45,659 nucleotides of DNA from Bacteroidetes bacterium ADurb.Bin012 (GTDB lineage: Bacteria > Bacteroidota > Bacteroidia > Bacteroidales > TTA-H9): contig MWFC01000013.1 in assembly GCA_002071415.1 (NCBI GenBank), forward strand, positions 1 through 45,659, given 5' to 3'. The notes under the pieces are model-generated. The model worked only from the letters and a program-made list of their open reading frames with translations. It was not told the DNA's origin and ran no database searches. This document shows, piece after piece, positions 36,677 to 45,659 of this stretch. How positions within the stretch are numbered: position 1 is the stretch's first letter; each line of letters starts with the position of its first letter. The position numbers and the translations under genes were made by a program.

Positions 36677-38776
36677 TTATTGAATGACTACTTTCTTGTT
36701 ATATATTCCTTTTTCTCCAGTGATTTTCAAAATATAAATGCCCTTAGCTAATTTATCGACCTGAATCTGTTCCTCATATTTTCCCGAAAAACTCTTTAAA
36801 TCCTTCGAAAATACCACTGATCCCGTGGCATTAAATAACTGAACATTTATATATTGCTGTTTTTCGACCACAAAGGATAGATGAAGTAACTCACTGGCTG
36901 GATTAGGCCAAACATGACATTCGGCCAGAAGTCCTTGGGATTCTATTCCTATGTTCAAGGTTTCATAATGCAATTGCCATCCATCGGCATTGATACCACT
37001 ATTGGTTTTCCAAATCATATAGACTTGCCCACTGGGCGAAGTAACGGGTGCTGGTGGACTGGAAGCAGGATAACTCCCTGTGTAAGTTGCCAGCAATTGC
37101 TGTGTGGATAGGTCGTAAATTTTCAACCAATCGTTTTCTGGTTCAGTATCGAAATAATCAAAATATACAGTTACAGAGGAAGCATAAGGAGGAACAATCT
37201 TAAATGTACAGCTTGTATTGTTATTGTAATAAAAGCGGCCACTTCCATCGTCGAAGGTAGTATCATATTGGGTGAAGATTTTCTGACCCGTGCAATACAC
37301 AGGAAGATTAGCTTTAAAATTCAGGAGCCATCCTTGAGAAGTAACAGATCCATCAGAAACGAAGTGAATCATCACTTTATTACGGCTCGAAGTAAATGCA
37401 GCAGGTAAGTTATTGCCTGTATATTTTCCAATGAGAAGAGAATTTTCATCTTCTCCATCATAGATATATAGCGTATCGCCGGTTCCTAAATCGAAACGGT
37501 AGAATGATATGGTAATATTGGTTACGGAATCAAATTCTGTTTGCGGATTGAAAAGCCATTTAGCGTCAGTATTATTCAGATAATCTGCCACCGGGCCAGA
37601 ACCATCTTCTATTGTCCCAACCAGATCCTTGATTTCGGTGAATGCAGATGAATAGTAAGGATAACCGGTTCCAGGAAAGAAGTTACGCACCATAGTCTGC
37701 TGAGTAGAAAAACCACCGGCATTCGCCAAAGTATAATATCCATCCATATAACCGTCCCAACCAAAATTGAAATGAAAATTACGGGGAGTTTGGTCATCAT
37801 AGCCATCCACAACAAAAGCATGGCCAGCATTTGAACCTGCCTCGAGACCAGAATAATATACTGGATAGCCATTATCCATCTGTTCTTTTACCATATTTTC
37901 CCATACCGACGAAGTATAGCCAATTCGCTGCAAATATTGAATCTGACTATTATAACGGAAGTAATTTATAGCAGCATCGGGGACATTGGCCGATTGCGCA
38001 CCCGAACCTGTTGGGCTGTAATCCATGTGCACCGATACTCCCGTATGGAAACCGATTAAAGCAATGGGTAAATTAAGAGCAACGGGCGAAGTATATACCA
38101 TGCCATTCCAATTGTATTGTGTTTCTCCAAAATTGGCTGAGATATATCCATATTGTGGCATGTAATAGGTGTAGGAACCTTCTCCCTGCAAAGGCCATCT
38201 CCAGTAATACATAATCTGACTCATGGAAGTGGCTACACAACCCACGTAAACGTGTCCACCCGGTCCAGCTGGATCGGCCGGACAATAATAATTATACGGA
38301 TCATCTTGATTCCACTGACTGGGCAATAAAGGTCCAACCGCCTTGCCCCCTCTTTTCAAAGTCTGACCTGATAATAAATCTGTCCAAATTTGAGCAATCT
38401 CTTCAGTTGCTTCGATTGACAAATCTTTCAGATATAAAATCTGATCTCTATAATCGGCCATCATCCCTCGAAACCCTTCCGGCTGGTTTTCTTCGCTGTA
38501 AAATCCTGACAGCGAATAGCCAATAACAGGATAAAATGCATCATCTGCCGAGATGATAACAAATCCGCCTTCACTGAAATTAAAAGCATACATCACATTC
38601 TGCCCCTTTGCCTTGATTTCGAAAGTCTCAGCAATGTTTCCCTTATACCCGGCCTGCATATGATATTGATTCTCTGCAGCTTGCTTTGCCTTATTCAACG
38701 GTACTTCTTTTGCTCTAACAGACCCGGCTGCTATCAATACTAATAAACTGAGTAAGTAAGTATGTAATCTTTTCAT
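36677..38776 (-). CDS. Secreted C10 (streptopain-like) cysteine peptidase with two CUB-like domains and T9SS sorting tail
   Basis: The 699-residue protein has a signal peptide (1-22, ending VRA), then a Spi-type inhibitory propeptide (about 24-130). The C10 catalytic domain follows, with nucleophile C180 in YVGCVATSMSQ and H319 in SNAGHAFVVDGYD. Two CUB-like beta-sandwiches come next (about 385-495, GDTLYIYDGEDENS; and about 500-605, NDWLKIYDL). The last 80 residues are a type A T9SS sorting domain (VWPNPASELLHLSF ... GIYILKITGEKGIYNKKVVIQ). The protein is expected to cross the outer membrane by type IX secretion and be released or anchored to the surface. Relatives include streptopain and interpain. 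Confidence 0.95.
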   Translation of the reverse strand: MKRLHTYLLSLLVLIAAGSVRAKEVPLNKAKQAAENQYHMQAGYKGNIAETFEIKAKGQNVMYAFNFSEGGFVIISADDAFYPVIGYSLSGFYSEENQPEGFRGMMADYRDQILYLKDLSIEATEEIAQIWTDLLSGQTLKRGGKAVGPLLPSQWNQDDPYNYYCPADPAGPGGHVYVGCVATSMSQIMYYWRWPLQGEGSYTYYMPQYGYISANFGETQYNWNGMVYTSPVALNLPIALIGFHTGVSVHMDYSPTGSGAQSANVPDAAINYFRYNSQIQYLQRIGYTSSVWENMVKEQMDNGYPVYYSGLEAGSNAGHAFVVDGYDDQTPRNFHFNFGWDGYMDGYYTLANAGGFSTQQTMVRNFFPGTGYPYYSSAFTEIKDLVGTIEDGSGPVADYLNNTDAKWLFNPQTEFDSVTNITISFYRFDLGTGDTLYIYDGEDENSLLIGKYTGNNLPAAFTSSRNKVMIHFVSDGSVTSQGWLLNFKANLPVYCTGQKIFTQYDTTFDDGSGRFYYNNNTSCTFKIVPPYASSVTVYFDYFDTEPENDWLKIYDLSTQQLLATYTGSYPASSPPAPVTSPSGQVYMIWKTNSGINADGWQLHYETLNIGIESQGLLAECHVWPNPASELLHLSFVVEKQQYINVQLFNATGSVVFSKDLKSFSGKYEEQIQVDKLAKGIYILKITGEKGIYNKKVVIQ

Positions 38777-38815
38777 CCAATAAAAAAATTAAATTGTACA
38801 ACAATAATAGGAGCA

Positions 38816-38823
38816 CAAAAATA
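38816..38823 (-). promoter_or_regulatory. -7 box for the C10 peptidase gene
   Basis: TATTTTTG on the minus strand (38823-38816), 39 bases before the ATG at 38776. It is divergent from the pyridoxamine kinase promoter. Confidence 0.45.
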
Positions 38824-38875
38824 AAACAAATTCACTTGTGGAGAAATTGGACATTAATTTACATGACATAAAATT

Positions 38876-38883
38876 TATATTTG
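38876..38883 (+). promoter_or_regulatory. -7 box for the pyridoxamine kinase gene
   Basis: An exact TATATTTG. It lies inside the extended frame that opens at 38838, so it supports the downstream start at 38904. Confidence 0.55.
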
Positions 38884-38903
38884 TGGAAAAATTAACATCT
38901 ATT

Positions 38904-39779
38904 ATGAACAGGCCTATTCAGCGAGTAGCGGCAATTCATGATCTTTCGGGATTCGGAAAGGCTTCCCTGACAGTAGTGATTCCCATTCTTTCTACCATGG
39001 GTATTCAGGTTTGCCCTTTGCCTACTGCCGTTTTATCCACACATACCCGATTTCAAGGATTTCATCTCATTGATTTGACACCCCATCTTCAAACGATTAT
39101 CGATCACTGGAAAGAACTCCATCTGCATTTTGATGCAATTTATAGCGGATTCCTCGGATCGCACCAGCAAATCAAAATCGTAAAAAATTTCATTGATGAT
39201 TTCAATACAGATAAGACATTGGTGGTTATTGATCCCGTGATGGGAGACAATGGGCATTTATATCATTCAATACAGCCTGAGATGATCACTGGAATGAGAA
39301 GCCTCGTCTCGAAGGCTAATGTTATTACACCTAATATTACCGAACTTTCTTTTTTGCTCGATAAAGATTACGACCCTGGGATAAGTGAAAACAAAGTGAA
39401 AGAATATATTCGGCGAATGATGGATTTAGGTCCTGAAACGGTAATTGTTACCAGTGTACCTCAACCAGATTTGCCAAAAAGGACATCAGTTATTGCTTAT
39501 AGTCGGCTGGATGGCAGATATTGGAAAGTCAGTTGTGATTACCTTCCAGCCAGTTATCCAGGTACGGGCGATGCTTTTGCCAGTATCATCACTGGCTCGC
39601 TTCTTCAAGGGGATAGCCTTCCCATCGCTCTCGACCGAGCTGTTCAATTTTTGTCTTATGCAGTCAGAGCTACTTTTGGTTATCAATATAATTCGATTGA
39701 AGGACTGCTTCTTGAACGGGTTTTGCAAAATCTTCATGCTCCAGTGCAAATTAGCAGCTATGAACTCCTCGATGAATAG
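38904..39779 (+). CDS. Pyridoxal/pyridoxamine kinase (PfkB/ribokinase superfamily)
   Basis: The 291-residue protein starts MNRPIQRVAAIHDLSGFGK, then LTVVIPILSTMGIQVCPLPT, and has GFLGSHQQ, VIDPVMGDNGHLY, NVITPNITELSFLL and the anion-hole/catalytic GTGDAFAS with the base Asp. These are the blocks of pyridoxamine kinases common in Bacteroidota and Firmicutes. It phosphorylates the 5' hydroxyl of pyridoxal and related vitamers in the PLP salvage pathway. The open frame reaches 38838, but a promoter box at 38876-38883 lies within that extension, so I use ATG 38904. It is convergent with the YifB gene. Confidence 0.9.
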   Translation: MNRPIQRVAAIHDLSGFGKASLTVVIPILSTMGIQVCPLPTAVLSTHTRFQGFHLIDLTPHLQTIIDHWKELHLHFDAIYSGFLGSHQQIKIVKNFIDDFNTDKTLVVIDPVMGDNGHLYHSIQPEMITGMRSLVSKANVITPNITELSFLLDKDYDPGISENKVKEYIRRMMDLGPETVIVTSVPQPDLPKRTSVIAYSRLDGRYWKVSCDYLPASYPGTGDAFASIITGSLLQGDSLPIALDRAVQFLSYAVRATFGYQYNSIEGLLLERVLQNLHAPVQISSYELLDE

Positions 39780-39862
39780 GGTTCATTGAATTAGAATACC
39801 ATAGACAGGGTAATGGTTTGTATGATATAGGAATTCAATTTGCACAAATAAAGGTTTTGTCT

Positions 39863-41401
39863 TCATTTCCCCCAATTTTCGCGATCGAGGCTTCTGTAAT
39901 GGATGGCCTCTGCTAGGTGTTCGGTTCTAATCTGTGGACTATCGTCGAGATCGGCTATGGTGCGTGATACCTTGAGGATACGATCATAGGCTCTTGCAGA
40001 AAGACCTAATTTTTCCATGGCAGTGCGAAGTATAGTTTGACCTTCGGGTGGAATCGTACAAAAAGTCTTGATCATTTTAGAAGTCATTTGTGCATTGCAG
40101 TGGATATTCGGATAATTCTTGAATCTTTCTTCTTGAATTTTTCTGGCGCCGACTACACGTTTTCTAATGACCGCACTTTTTTCTCCTTCGCGCTGTCCTG
40201 CAAGCTCTCTAAAAGGTACTGGAGTTACTTCTACGTGGATGTCGATTCTATCTAACAAAGGTCCCGAAATTCTATTCAAGTATTTCTGTACTTGTCCCGG
40301 CGCGCAGGTGCAGGGAATGTCAGGATGGTTATAATATCCACATGGACAGGGATTCATGGCTGCTACCAGCATAAAACTCGCAGGATATTCTACCGAATGT
40401 TTAGCTCTTGAGATGGTAACTACACGGTCTTCCATGGGCTGACGCATCACTTCGAGGACGCTACGCTTGAATTCGGGAAGTTCATCTAAGAACAAGACTC
40501 CATTTTGCGCCAGAGAAATTTCTCCAGGTTGTGGGAAAGTCCCCCCACCCACCAGTCCTGCATCTGAAATGGTATGATGTGGAGCCCTGAAAGGCCTTAG
40601 CGAAATAAGAGAGGCATTACATCCTAAACGTCCGGCGACGGAATGGATTTTAGTGGTTTCGAGCGCTTCCTGCAGGTTCAGGGGTGGCAAAATGGAAGGC
40701 AATCGGCGAGCTAACATGGTCTTACCCGAGCCCGGAGGACCAATTAAAATCACATTATGACTTCCGGCCGCTGCTATCTCTAAGGCTCTCTTTATATTTT
40801 CCTGACCTTTTACGTCAGCAAAATCGTATTCATATTCATTCAAGCGCTGATAGAACTCTTCCCGCGTATTCACAACCGTGGGCTCGATCTTTATCTTTCC
40901 ATTCAAAAAATCAACTACCTGTCGGAGGTTTTCGGCACCAATGATTTCAAGATCGCTTACCGTGGCTGCCTCACGGGCATTGGCCGACGGAAGGATAAAA
41001 CCCTTGTACCCCTGTTTTCGGGCTTCTATGGCTATTACCAGCGCCCCTTTTATTGGCTTTAACTCACCATCTAACGATAGCTCCCCCATGATGATGTACT
41101 GGTCGAGTAGATTCGCATTTACCTGTTCACTGGCTGCAAGTATGCCTATGGCCAGAGTCAAATCATAAGCCGATCCTTCCTTTCGAATATCGGCTGGCGC
41201 CATATTGATTACAATTTTCTTACCCGGGTATTTCAATTCATTATTATATAAGGCCGCTTCTATTCTTTGCTGGCTTTCCTTTACCGCATTGTCGGGTAAA
41301 CCTACCAGAAAAAAATTCACCCCCGCTTCGATATCTACCTCAACAGTTATCGTCAGCGCATTTACCCCAATTACTGCACTCCCATAAGTCTTTACAAGCA
41401 T
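39863..41401 (-). CDS. YifB/ComM family Mg-chelatase-like AAA+ ATPase
   Basis: The 512-residue protein has an N-terminal Lon-protease-like fold (MLVKTYGSAVIGVNALTITVEV to about 170). The AAA+ domain has Walker A GPPGSGKT at 221-228 and Walker B LFLDELPEF. A Cys-rich insert NPCPCGYYNHPDIPCTC and a C-terminal Mg_chelatase_C domain (LSARAYDRILKVSRTIADL) follow. ComM of naturally transformable bacteria is a hexameric helicase that promotes branch migration during recombination. Most bacteria with this gene have no competence phenotype, so a general recombination role is inferred. Confidence 0.95.
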   Translation of the reverse strand: MLVKTYGSAVIGVNALTITVEVDIEAGVNFFLVGLPDNAVKESQQRIEAALYNNELKYPGKKIVINMAPADIRKEGSAYDLTLAIGILAASEQVNANLLDQYIIMGELSLDGELKPIKGALVIAIEARKQGYKGFILPSANAREAATVSDLEIIGAENLRQVVDFLNGKIKIEPTVVNTREEFYQRLNEYEYDFADVKGQENIKRALEIAAAGSHNVILIGPPGSGKTMLARRLPSILPPLNLQEALETTKIHSVAGRLGCNASLISLRPFRAPHHTISDAGLVGGGTFPQPGEISLAQNGVLFLDELPEFKRSVLEVMRQPMEDRVVTISRAKHSVEYPASFMLVAAMNPCPCGYYNHPDIPCTCAPGQVQKYLNRISGPLLDRIDIHVEVTPVPFRELAGQREGEKSAVIRKRVVGARKIQEERFKNYPNIHCNAQMTSKMIKTFCTIPPEGQTILRTAMEKLGLSARAYDRILKVSRTIADLDDSPQIRTEHLAEAIHYRSLDRENWGK

Positions 41402-42294
41402 AAACTCTCAGGCTGGTTTTTAAAATTAATGATTTGGTAAAGATAGTAAAATGTTTTTGCTATTAATCTTATCGACGAATTTCAAACTTGATCCTCTTTA
41501 TAGTTCGGCTTAGACTATCGCCTGAATCGATGTATTTTAGCAGCTGACACCTCAGAAATGGATAATATCGACAAGGCCTTGCATGTTCACAAGAAAGTGT
41601 GAATTCGTTCGTATATATCGGCAAAGCTATAAAATAACAGAGAAAACGGATTACATTCTGACGTTTTGAAGGTTTGGCTGAATGGATCATCTTTTTACGC
41701 AGGGTATACCCTGATATAGATTTTGAAAACCTAATGTATTATGAAGCGAATAAGGGTTTATATCTTGCCTGGTTTGTGTAATCATGCTGTACCACATACA
41801 TTTACTAATACTGATATCAAGCAGGAGAGGAAATTTAGATCGAGCTGTTCTTGATTTCGAAAATCATGCCAGTAAGCATTTTTTATAGATTTCAGATAAA
41901 GGCTTGTAAATTCCTACGATGTGGACGGAGCTGGTTTTCGAGTAGCATGGGAATCAATATGTTTTAAGTATCTAAAATAGATTTGAACTGGAGAATAGTA
42001 GAGTGATATTTGTTCGATATACAAAGCCTGTAAATATAGTTAAGGCTGATGCACAGGGCTAGAGCCGAACGAAATTTTCATGATGAATTCAGCGATTTCT
42101 TGTTTTATCGTTGAGGCTTTATCATTTTAAACCTGGGTTGTTTTATCTTTGTGTGAATTTTTATAATTTGGCCAAACTTTTTTCGAGTTGTTTGTTCATA
42201 TTTATAGCTCTTTTTTCGAAGTCTCTTTTCGTAATTGGATTTGAAGAGGGAGAAAGTCAAGTTTTGTTTCAGATATCGACATTCTTAATTTACA
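41402..42294. other. 893-bp gap upstream of sucD
   Basis: No frame with recognisable similarity. The two longest frames, minus 41469-41690 and plus 42111-42311, have no known domain and overlap promoter-like sequence. I see no tRNA, tmRNA or SRP RNA signature. A promoter box at 42144-42151 implies a leader of about 137 bases for sucD. Confidence 0.5.
42144..42151 (+). promoter_or_regulatory. -7 box for sucD
   Basis: TATCTTTG, the same octamer as at tRNA-Gln. ATG 42295 is 143 bases further on. Confidence 0.45.
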
Positions 42295-43164
42295 ATGAGT
42301 GTATTAGTTGACAAGAATTCAAGGGTTATTGTACAAGGATTTACGGGCAATGAAGCCACTTTTCATGCTTTGCAGATGATAGCATATGGGACGAATATCG
42401 TAGGGGGAGTAACTCCGGGCAAAGGAGGGACTTATCATTTGAATCGTCCTGTTTTCGATACCGTGAAGGAAGCTGTGAATGGCACATCGGCGAATGTTTC
42501 TATAATTTTTGTTCCACCAGCTTTTGCCACCGATGCCACCATGGAGGCTGCTGAAGGTGGAATAAACCTGATTGTATGTATTACTGAAGGAATTCCTGTA
42601 CAAGACATGATCAAGGTTAAAGAATATATCAAGGCTTTTGGTTGCAGGCTCATTGGGCCGAATTGTCCAGGAGTCATCACTGTGGGTGAAGCCAAAGTAG
42701 GAATCATGCCAGGTTTTATCCACAAAAGAGGTGTGGTAGGCGTTGTTTCCCGTAGTGGTACTTTGGCTTACGAAGCAGTGAATCAATTAACCAAAGTGGG
42801 ATTAGGGCAGACGACGGGTATTGGCATAGGCGGCGATCCTATTCCAGGAACGACCATTGTAGAAGCCGTTCAATTGCTCATGGATGATCCCGAGACGAAA
42901 GGAATTGTAGTGATAGGAGAAATTGGGGGAACCATGGAGGCCGAAGCTGCTTACTGGATAAAAGATCATGGTACCAAGCCTGTAGTGGCCTTCATTGCCG
43001 GTTCCACCGCACCCAAAGGCCGAACCATGGGCCATGCTGGCGCAATCATCGGAGGAAAAGACGATACGGCCAGTGCAAAAAAAACAATCCTCCGCCAGTG
43101 TGGTATTTTTGTGGTCGATTCCCCCGCAGAGATAGGAAGCAGAATGTTGGAGATTTTAGTTTAA
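42295..43164 (+). CDS. sucD: Succinyl-CoA synthetase alpha subunit
   Basis: The 289-residue protein has the CoA-binding Rossmann part ([31 protein letters not shown]), [11 protein letters not shown], and the phosphohistidine loop [10 protein letters not shown] with H247. With the beta subunit it makes succinyl-CoA from succinate, CoA and ATP or GTP, or runs in reverse for substrate-level phosphorylation. The sucC gene is not adjacent on either side and is absent from the window, so the two subunits must be made from separate loci here. Confidence 0.95.
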   Translation: MSVLVDKNSRVIVQGFTGNEATFHALQMIAYGTNIVGGVTPGKGGTYHLNRPVFDTVKEAVNGTSANVSIIFVPPAFATDATMEAAEGGINLIVCITEGIPVQDMIKVKEYIKAFGCRLIGPNCPGVITVGEAKVGIMPGFIHKRGVVGVVSRSGTLAYEAVNQLTKVGLGQTTGIGIGGDPIPGTTIVEAVQLLMDDPETKGIVVIGEIGGTMEAEAAYWIKDHGTKPVVAFIAGSTAPKGRTMGHAGAIIGGKDDTASAKKTILRQCGIFVVDSPAEIGSRMLEILV

Positions 43165-43311
43165 GAAATTTGGAATCAAAAATCGAAATGTAACAGGTTC
43201 TTTCGCATTCCTACTCATTTATCAGGAAATAATGCCTTGGGTACATTCCAATCCTGCTCACGAAGAAAAATCGAGAGGGAAGCGTTTTGACCAATTTGTT
43301 TTAAAGGTTGT

Positions 43312-44229
43312 TTATTCGGGAATAATTAAGGCTCCAATCAAATCTTTTATACTCGATAAATTGTTTTGTTCGCAGTAATCATTTATCCCTTCAATAATCT
43401 TCAGTGTTACGGCAGGATCGATAAAATTGGCTGTTCCAACTTGAACGGCAACGGCTCCTGCAAGAAGAAATTCTATGGCATCCATGGCATTCATAATGCC
43501 CCCAATACCAATGACAGGAATTTTTACAGTATGATAAACTTGCCATACCATTCGCAGAGCAATGGGTTTAATCGCAGGTCCGCTCAATCCACCGGTTATC
43601 GTCGAAAGAATGGGTTTGCGGCTTTGTGCATCTATGGCCATTCCGAGCAAAGTGTTGATGAGTGAAACCGCATCTGCACCTTCACCTTCAACCGCCTTTG
43701 CAATTTCGGTGATATCGGTTACGTTGGGAGACAATTTTACGATAAGAGTCTTGTGAAAAACTTTCCTTACGGCTTTGGTTACAGACGCAGCGGCCAGGCA
43801 CGAAGTTCCAAAGGTCATGCCTCCTTCTTTGACATTGGGGCAGGAGATATTGAGCTCGATGGCCGGCATTCCTTCGAGAGAATCCAGTTTTTCGGCTGTT
43901 TCGATGTATTCTTCTATGGTGCTCCCCGAAACATTTACGATGAAAGGCGTTTTAAACTGTTTCAAGCGAGGCCATATTTCATGGATGAAATGATCGATAC
44001 CCTTATTTTGCAAACCTACTGCATTGAGCATTCCCGAGGCTGTTTCGGCCATCCTTGGATAAGGATTTCCTTCACGCGATGTTGCCGTGGTACCTTTCAC
44101 GATGATCGCTCCCAAATGATTCAAATCGATGAAATCGGTAAATTCCTCTCCATAGCCAAAAGTGCCTGAAGCAGTCATTACGGGATTTCGAAGCGAAAGA
44201 CGGTGGAGTTGTGTAGTTAAATCTGCCAT
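43312..44229 (-). CDS. pyrD: Dihydroorotate dehydrogenase B, catalytic subunit
   Basis: This 305-residue class 1B enzyme reads [26 protein letters not shown] with the catalytic C130, [11 protein letters not shown], and the FMN phosphate-binding [21 protein letters not shown] (split at GGIMNA). It oxidises dihydroorotate to orotate in pyrimidine synthesis. It starts 15 bases after pyrK, the electron-transfer subunit, which together identifies the NAD-linked cytosolic type suited to anaerobic growth. Confidence 0.96.
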   Translation of the reverse strand: MADLTTQLHRLSLRNPVMTASGTFGYGEEFTDFIDLNHLGAIIVKGTTATSREGNPYPRMAETASGMLNAVGLQNKGIDHFIHEIWPRLKQFKTPFIVNVSGSTIEEYIETAEKLDSLEGMPAIELNISCPNVKEGGMTFGTSCLAAASVTKAVRKVFHKTLIVKLSPNVTDITEIAKAVEGEGADAVSLINTLLGMAIDAQSRKPILSTITGGLSGPAIKPIALRMVWQVYHTVKIPVIGIGGIMNAMDAIEFLLAGAVAVQVGTANFIDPAVTLKIIEGINDYCEQNNLSSIKDLIGALIIPE

Positions 44230-44244
44230 GGCTTCTTGAATGTA

Positions 44245-45027
44245 TTAGTTAACCCAGCCCGAAAGTTCTTTGGAATCGAAAACAGGCCCCTGAGTGCAAG
44301 TACATGTGTGACCATCCTTTGTTTTTACGACACAGCAAAGACACGCACCAAGCCCGCATGCCATAGTTTGTTCGAGCGAAACCTCGCAGTTTATCCCATG
44401 AATTAGCGCAAGCCTGGCCACTTCCTTCATCATGGGCTCAGGACCGCAGGTATATATTTTGTCTGCCATAAACGGCGTTTGCCTCCAAAGGCCGTGATGA
44501 ATCACAAGACCAAGCCTTCCTTCACTCCCATCTTCGGTGGTGATGAAAACCTTACCAAACTTTTCGAATTTTTTCTTTTCAAGGATATCCTCTTTCGTTT
44601 TAGCCCCAATTAAAATGTAGAGCTCGTTTTCGTTTTCCTTTAAAATCCTTGCAAGAAACAACAAGGGAGCTACACCGCATCCTCCTCCAACCAATAGCAC
44701 TTTTTCATGTTTTACCATGTGAAAAGAATTTCCTAATGGATAAATCATATTCAAACTTTCGCCTGGCTCGAGTAAGGAAAGTTGACGAGTTCCATCACCT
44801 TTAATTTGTATGAGAAGTTGAAGGTAGTTTTCTTGCCTATCGACTTCATGAATGCTAAATGGACGCCTTAGAAATGTAGCCGGTGAATGTTCCACTTTTA
44901 CTTCTACGAACTGCCCTGGAAAAATTTCAGGTAGTTGTATAGGACAAAGCAATTCAAGGATGAAGTGCGATGCATTCAGGCTTATATTCCTTAGAACGAT
45001 AAAATCATGGATGAATTTGCCTGGCAT
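44245..45027 (-). CDS. pyrK: Dihydroorotate dehydrogenase electron transfer subunit
   Basis: The 260-residue ferredoxin-reductase-like protein has an FAD-binding barrel (ATFLRRPFSIHE, near 52-63), an NAD-binding part (VLLVGGGCGVAPLLFLARIL) and the [2Fe-2S] site C224, C229, C232 and a further Cys at 242 or 244 (TMACGLGACLCC ... HTCTC). It relays electrons from PyrD FMN to NAD. pyrK precedes pyrD by 15 bases on the minus strand, so they form an operon. Confidence 0.95.
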   Translation of the reverse strand: MPGKFIHDFIVLRNISLNASHFILELLCPIQLPEIFPGQFVEVKVEHSPATFLRRPFSIHEVDRQENYLQLLIQIKGDGTRQLSLLEPGESLNMIYPLGNSFHMVKHEKVLLVGGGCGVAPLLFLARILKENENELYILIGAKTKEDILEKKKFEKFGKVFITTEDGSEGRLGLVIHHGLWRQTPFMADKIYTCGPEPMMKEVARLALIHGINCEVSLEQTMACGLGACLCCVVKTKDGHTCTCTQGPVFDSKELSGWVN

Positions 45028-45070
45028 AATAAATTTTCATGAACGGAACTTCGATTACAAAATAACATAA

Positions 45071-45103
45071 AAAAATCCGTCTTTTTTGTATCGACGGATT
45101 TTT
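45071..45103 (-). terminator. Terminator of the DUF5606 gene
   Basis: An 11-bp perfect stem AAAAATCCGTC/GACGGATTTTT with an 11-base loop. On the minus strand it starts 6 bases after the DUF5606 stop and is followed by further T residues. It lies between that gene and pyrK. Confidence 0.88.
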
Positions 45104-45109
45104 GGAAGA

Positions 45110-45559
45110 TTATTGTTCTGGATTTTCAACTGGTGTTGAGTTTTCTTCAGAAATATCTTTTTCTTCGGGTTCATTTAATAAATCGAGTAATCCTTTTTCG
45201 TGAAGAAGGTTGTACCATGAGATGATTTTTTTTATCGCCGAAAAATAGACTCGTTCGTTGTCGTAATCAGGTACTACGGTTGCGAAATAATTTTTTAGGG
45301 TGGTTTCATCTGATTTATGGCTTGGGGCTGGCCCTCCATTTTCCCTTTCCCTGATGGCCTGTAGGATTTTTCTCAAAGGACGGTCTTCTTCGGTGGTAAA
45401 AACAGTAATATCAGCGAGACTGCTCAAACGGTCGTGAATAAATACGGGTTGTCTTTTACCGTCGATCAAGGATTCTACAATGGCACCCGTTTTAGTTTGG
45501 CCTACTACTTTAAAAAGACCCGTTTTTCCTGAAATTGCTACAATATCTTTTAATTCCAT
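45110..45559 (-). CDS. DUF5606 family protein
   Basis: The 149-residue protein starts MELKDIVAISGKTGLFKVV, then GAIVESLIDGKRQPVF, typical of the small DUF5606 family found in Bacteroidota. The N-terminal 60 residues look like a small beta-barrel or SH3-like fold; the middle (YFATVVPDYDNERVY, KKIISWYNLL) is helical. The last 25 residues are acidic and low-complexity. No signal peptide, so probably cytoplasmic. Function is unknown. It has its own promoter box and terminator. Confidence 0.8.
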   Translation of the reverse strand: MELKDIVAISGKTGLFKVVGQTKTGAIVESLIDGKRQPVFIHDRLSSLADITVFTTEEDRPLRKILQAIRERENGGPAPSHKSDETTLKNYFATVVPDYDNERVYFSAIKKIISWYNLLHEKGLLDLLNEPEEKDISEENSTPVENPEQ

Positions 45560-45584
45560 TTGCCAAAATTTAAGATTCCGCTTG

Positions 45585-45592
45585 CAAAATTA
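45585..45592 (-). promoter_or_regulatory. -7 box for the DUF5606 gene
   Basis: TAATTTTG on the minus strand (45592-45585), 25 bases before the ATG at 45559. Confidence 0.5.
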
Positions 45593-45659
45593 CATGAAAT
45601 TTCGCTGAATTCCTTGCGCTGAAATAAGAATCAAGACCGTGCAAATTCCAACGGCTTGT

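Noticed and set aside
41469..41690. 73-codon minus-strand frame upstream of yifB
   Set aside because: No domain, signal peptide or promoter box; it looks like a chance frame in intergenic DNA.
42111..42311. 66-codon plus-strand frame before sucD
   Set aside because: It contains the likely sucD promoter box and overlaps the sucD start in another frame; no similarity recognised.

Overview
The window is AT-rich chromosomal DNA from a member of the Bacteroidota, most likely an anaerobic or fermentative lineage near the Bacteroidales. Three lines of evidence support this. Promoter -7 boxes of the Bacteroidota form TAnnTTTG lie upstream of many genes and of both tRNAs. Several families are typical of the phylum: DUF2723/GT117, DUF5723, DUF5606, SIMPL, an outer-membrane beta-barrel receptor with a carboxypeptidase-regulatory N-domain, and a C10 peptidase with a type IX secretion sorting tail. 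Most starts lack a Shine-Dalgarno sequence. The gene content is almost wholly chromosomal housekeeping; I see no phage, transposase, integrase or CRISPR array.

Layout. 1-1813: 5' part of a membrane GT117/DUF2723 protein (minus strand, cut by the window edge). 2004-2105: tRNA-Gln with terminator. 2264-4497: cell-wall recycling pair, an AmgK-like sugar kinase fused to a RapZ C-terminal domain, then a MurU-like nucleotidyltransferase. 4560-7394: AddB-like nuclease. 7398-8903 (minus): predicted lipoprotein fusing MEMO and AMMECR1 domains. 9044-10114 (minus): serC. 10311-13048: SIMPL protein, small lipoprotein and an MscS/YbdG-type channel. 13366-16067: four-subunit 2-oxoacid:ferredoxin oxidoreductase operon. 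16144-22237 (minus): cca, TonB-type receptor and a serine hydrolase, with an 877-bp gap holding a possible gene remnant. 22523-24010: DUF5723 protein. 24164-26818 (minus): valS. 27047-28393: phosphomannomutase/phosphoglucomutase. 28656-28728 (minus): tRNA-Thr.

28914-32556: etfB-etfA-acyl-CoA dehydrogenase operon. 32856-34256 (minus): PPDK/PEP-synthase regulatory protein and smpB. 34492-36473: carbamate kinase and ornithine carbamoyltransferase. 36677-38776 (minus): secreted C10 peptidase. 38904-39779: pyridoxal/pyridoxamine kinase. 39863-41401 (minus): YifB/ComM. 42295-43164: sucD. 43312-45027 (minus): pyrK-pyrD. 45110-45559 (minus): DUF5606 protein.

The metabolic picture is consistent. Ferredoxin-linked oxidation of 2-oxoacids, an ETF/acyl-CoA dehydrogenase module, succinyl-CoA synthetase, a PPDK regulator and a carbamate kinase/OTC pair all suit amino-acid and organic-acid fermentation. 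PyrD with PyrK is the NAD-linked dihydroorotate dehydrogenase. Both tRNA genes lack an encoded CCA, and the CCA-adding enzyme is in the same window.

The items most worth a second look are the AmgK-RapZ(C) fusion beside MurU, the exported MEMO-AMMECR1 fusion, an attenuator-like hairpin in the arcC-OTC leader, the T7-gene-10-like ribosome binding site before the OTC gene, a perfect GC-rich hairpin at 36626-36650, and the two gene-free stretches near 20.2-21.1 kb and 41.4-42.3 kb. I did not find an obvious undescribed multi-gene system. Several gene starts were moved from the longest open frame because a promoter box or family alignment contradicts the longer form.
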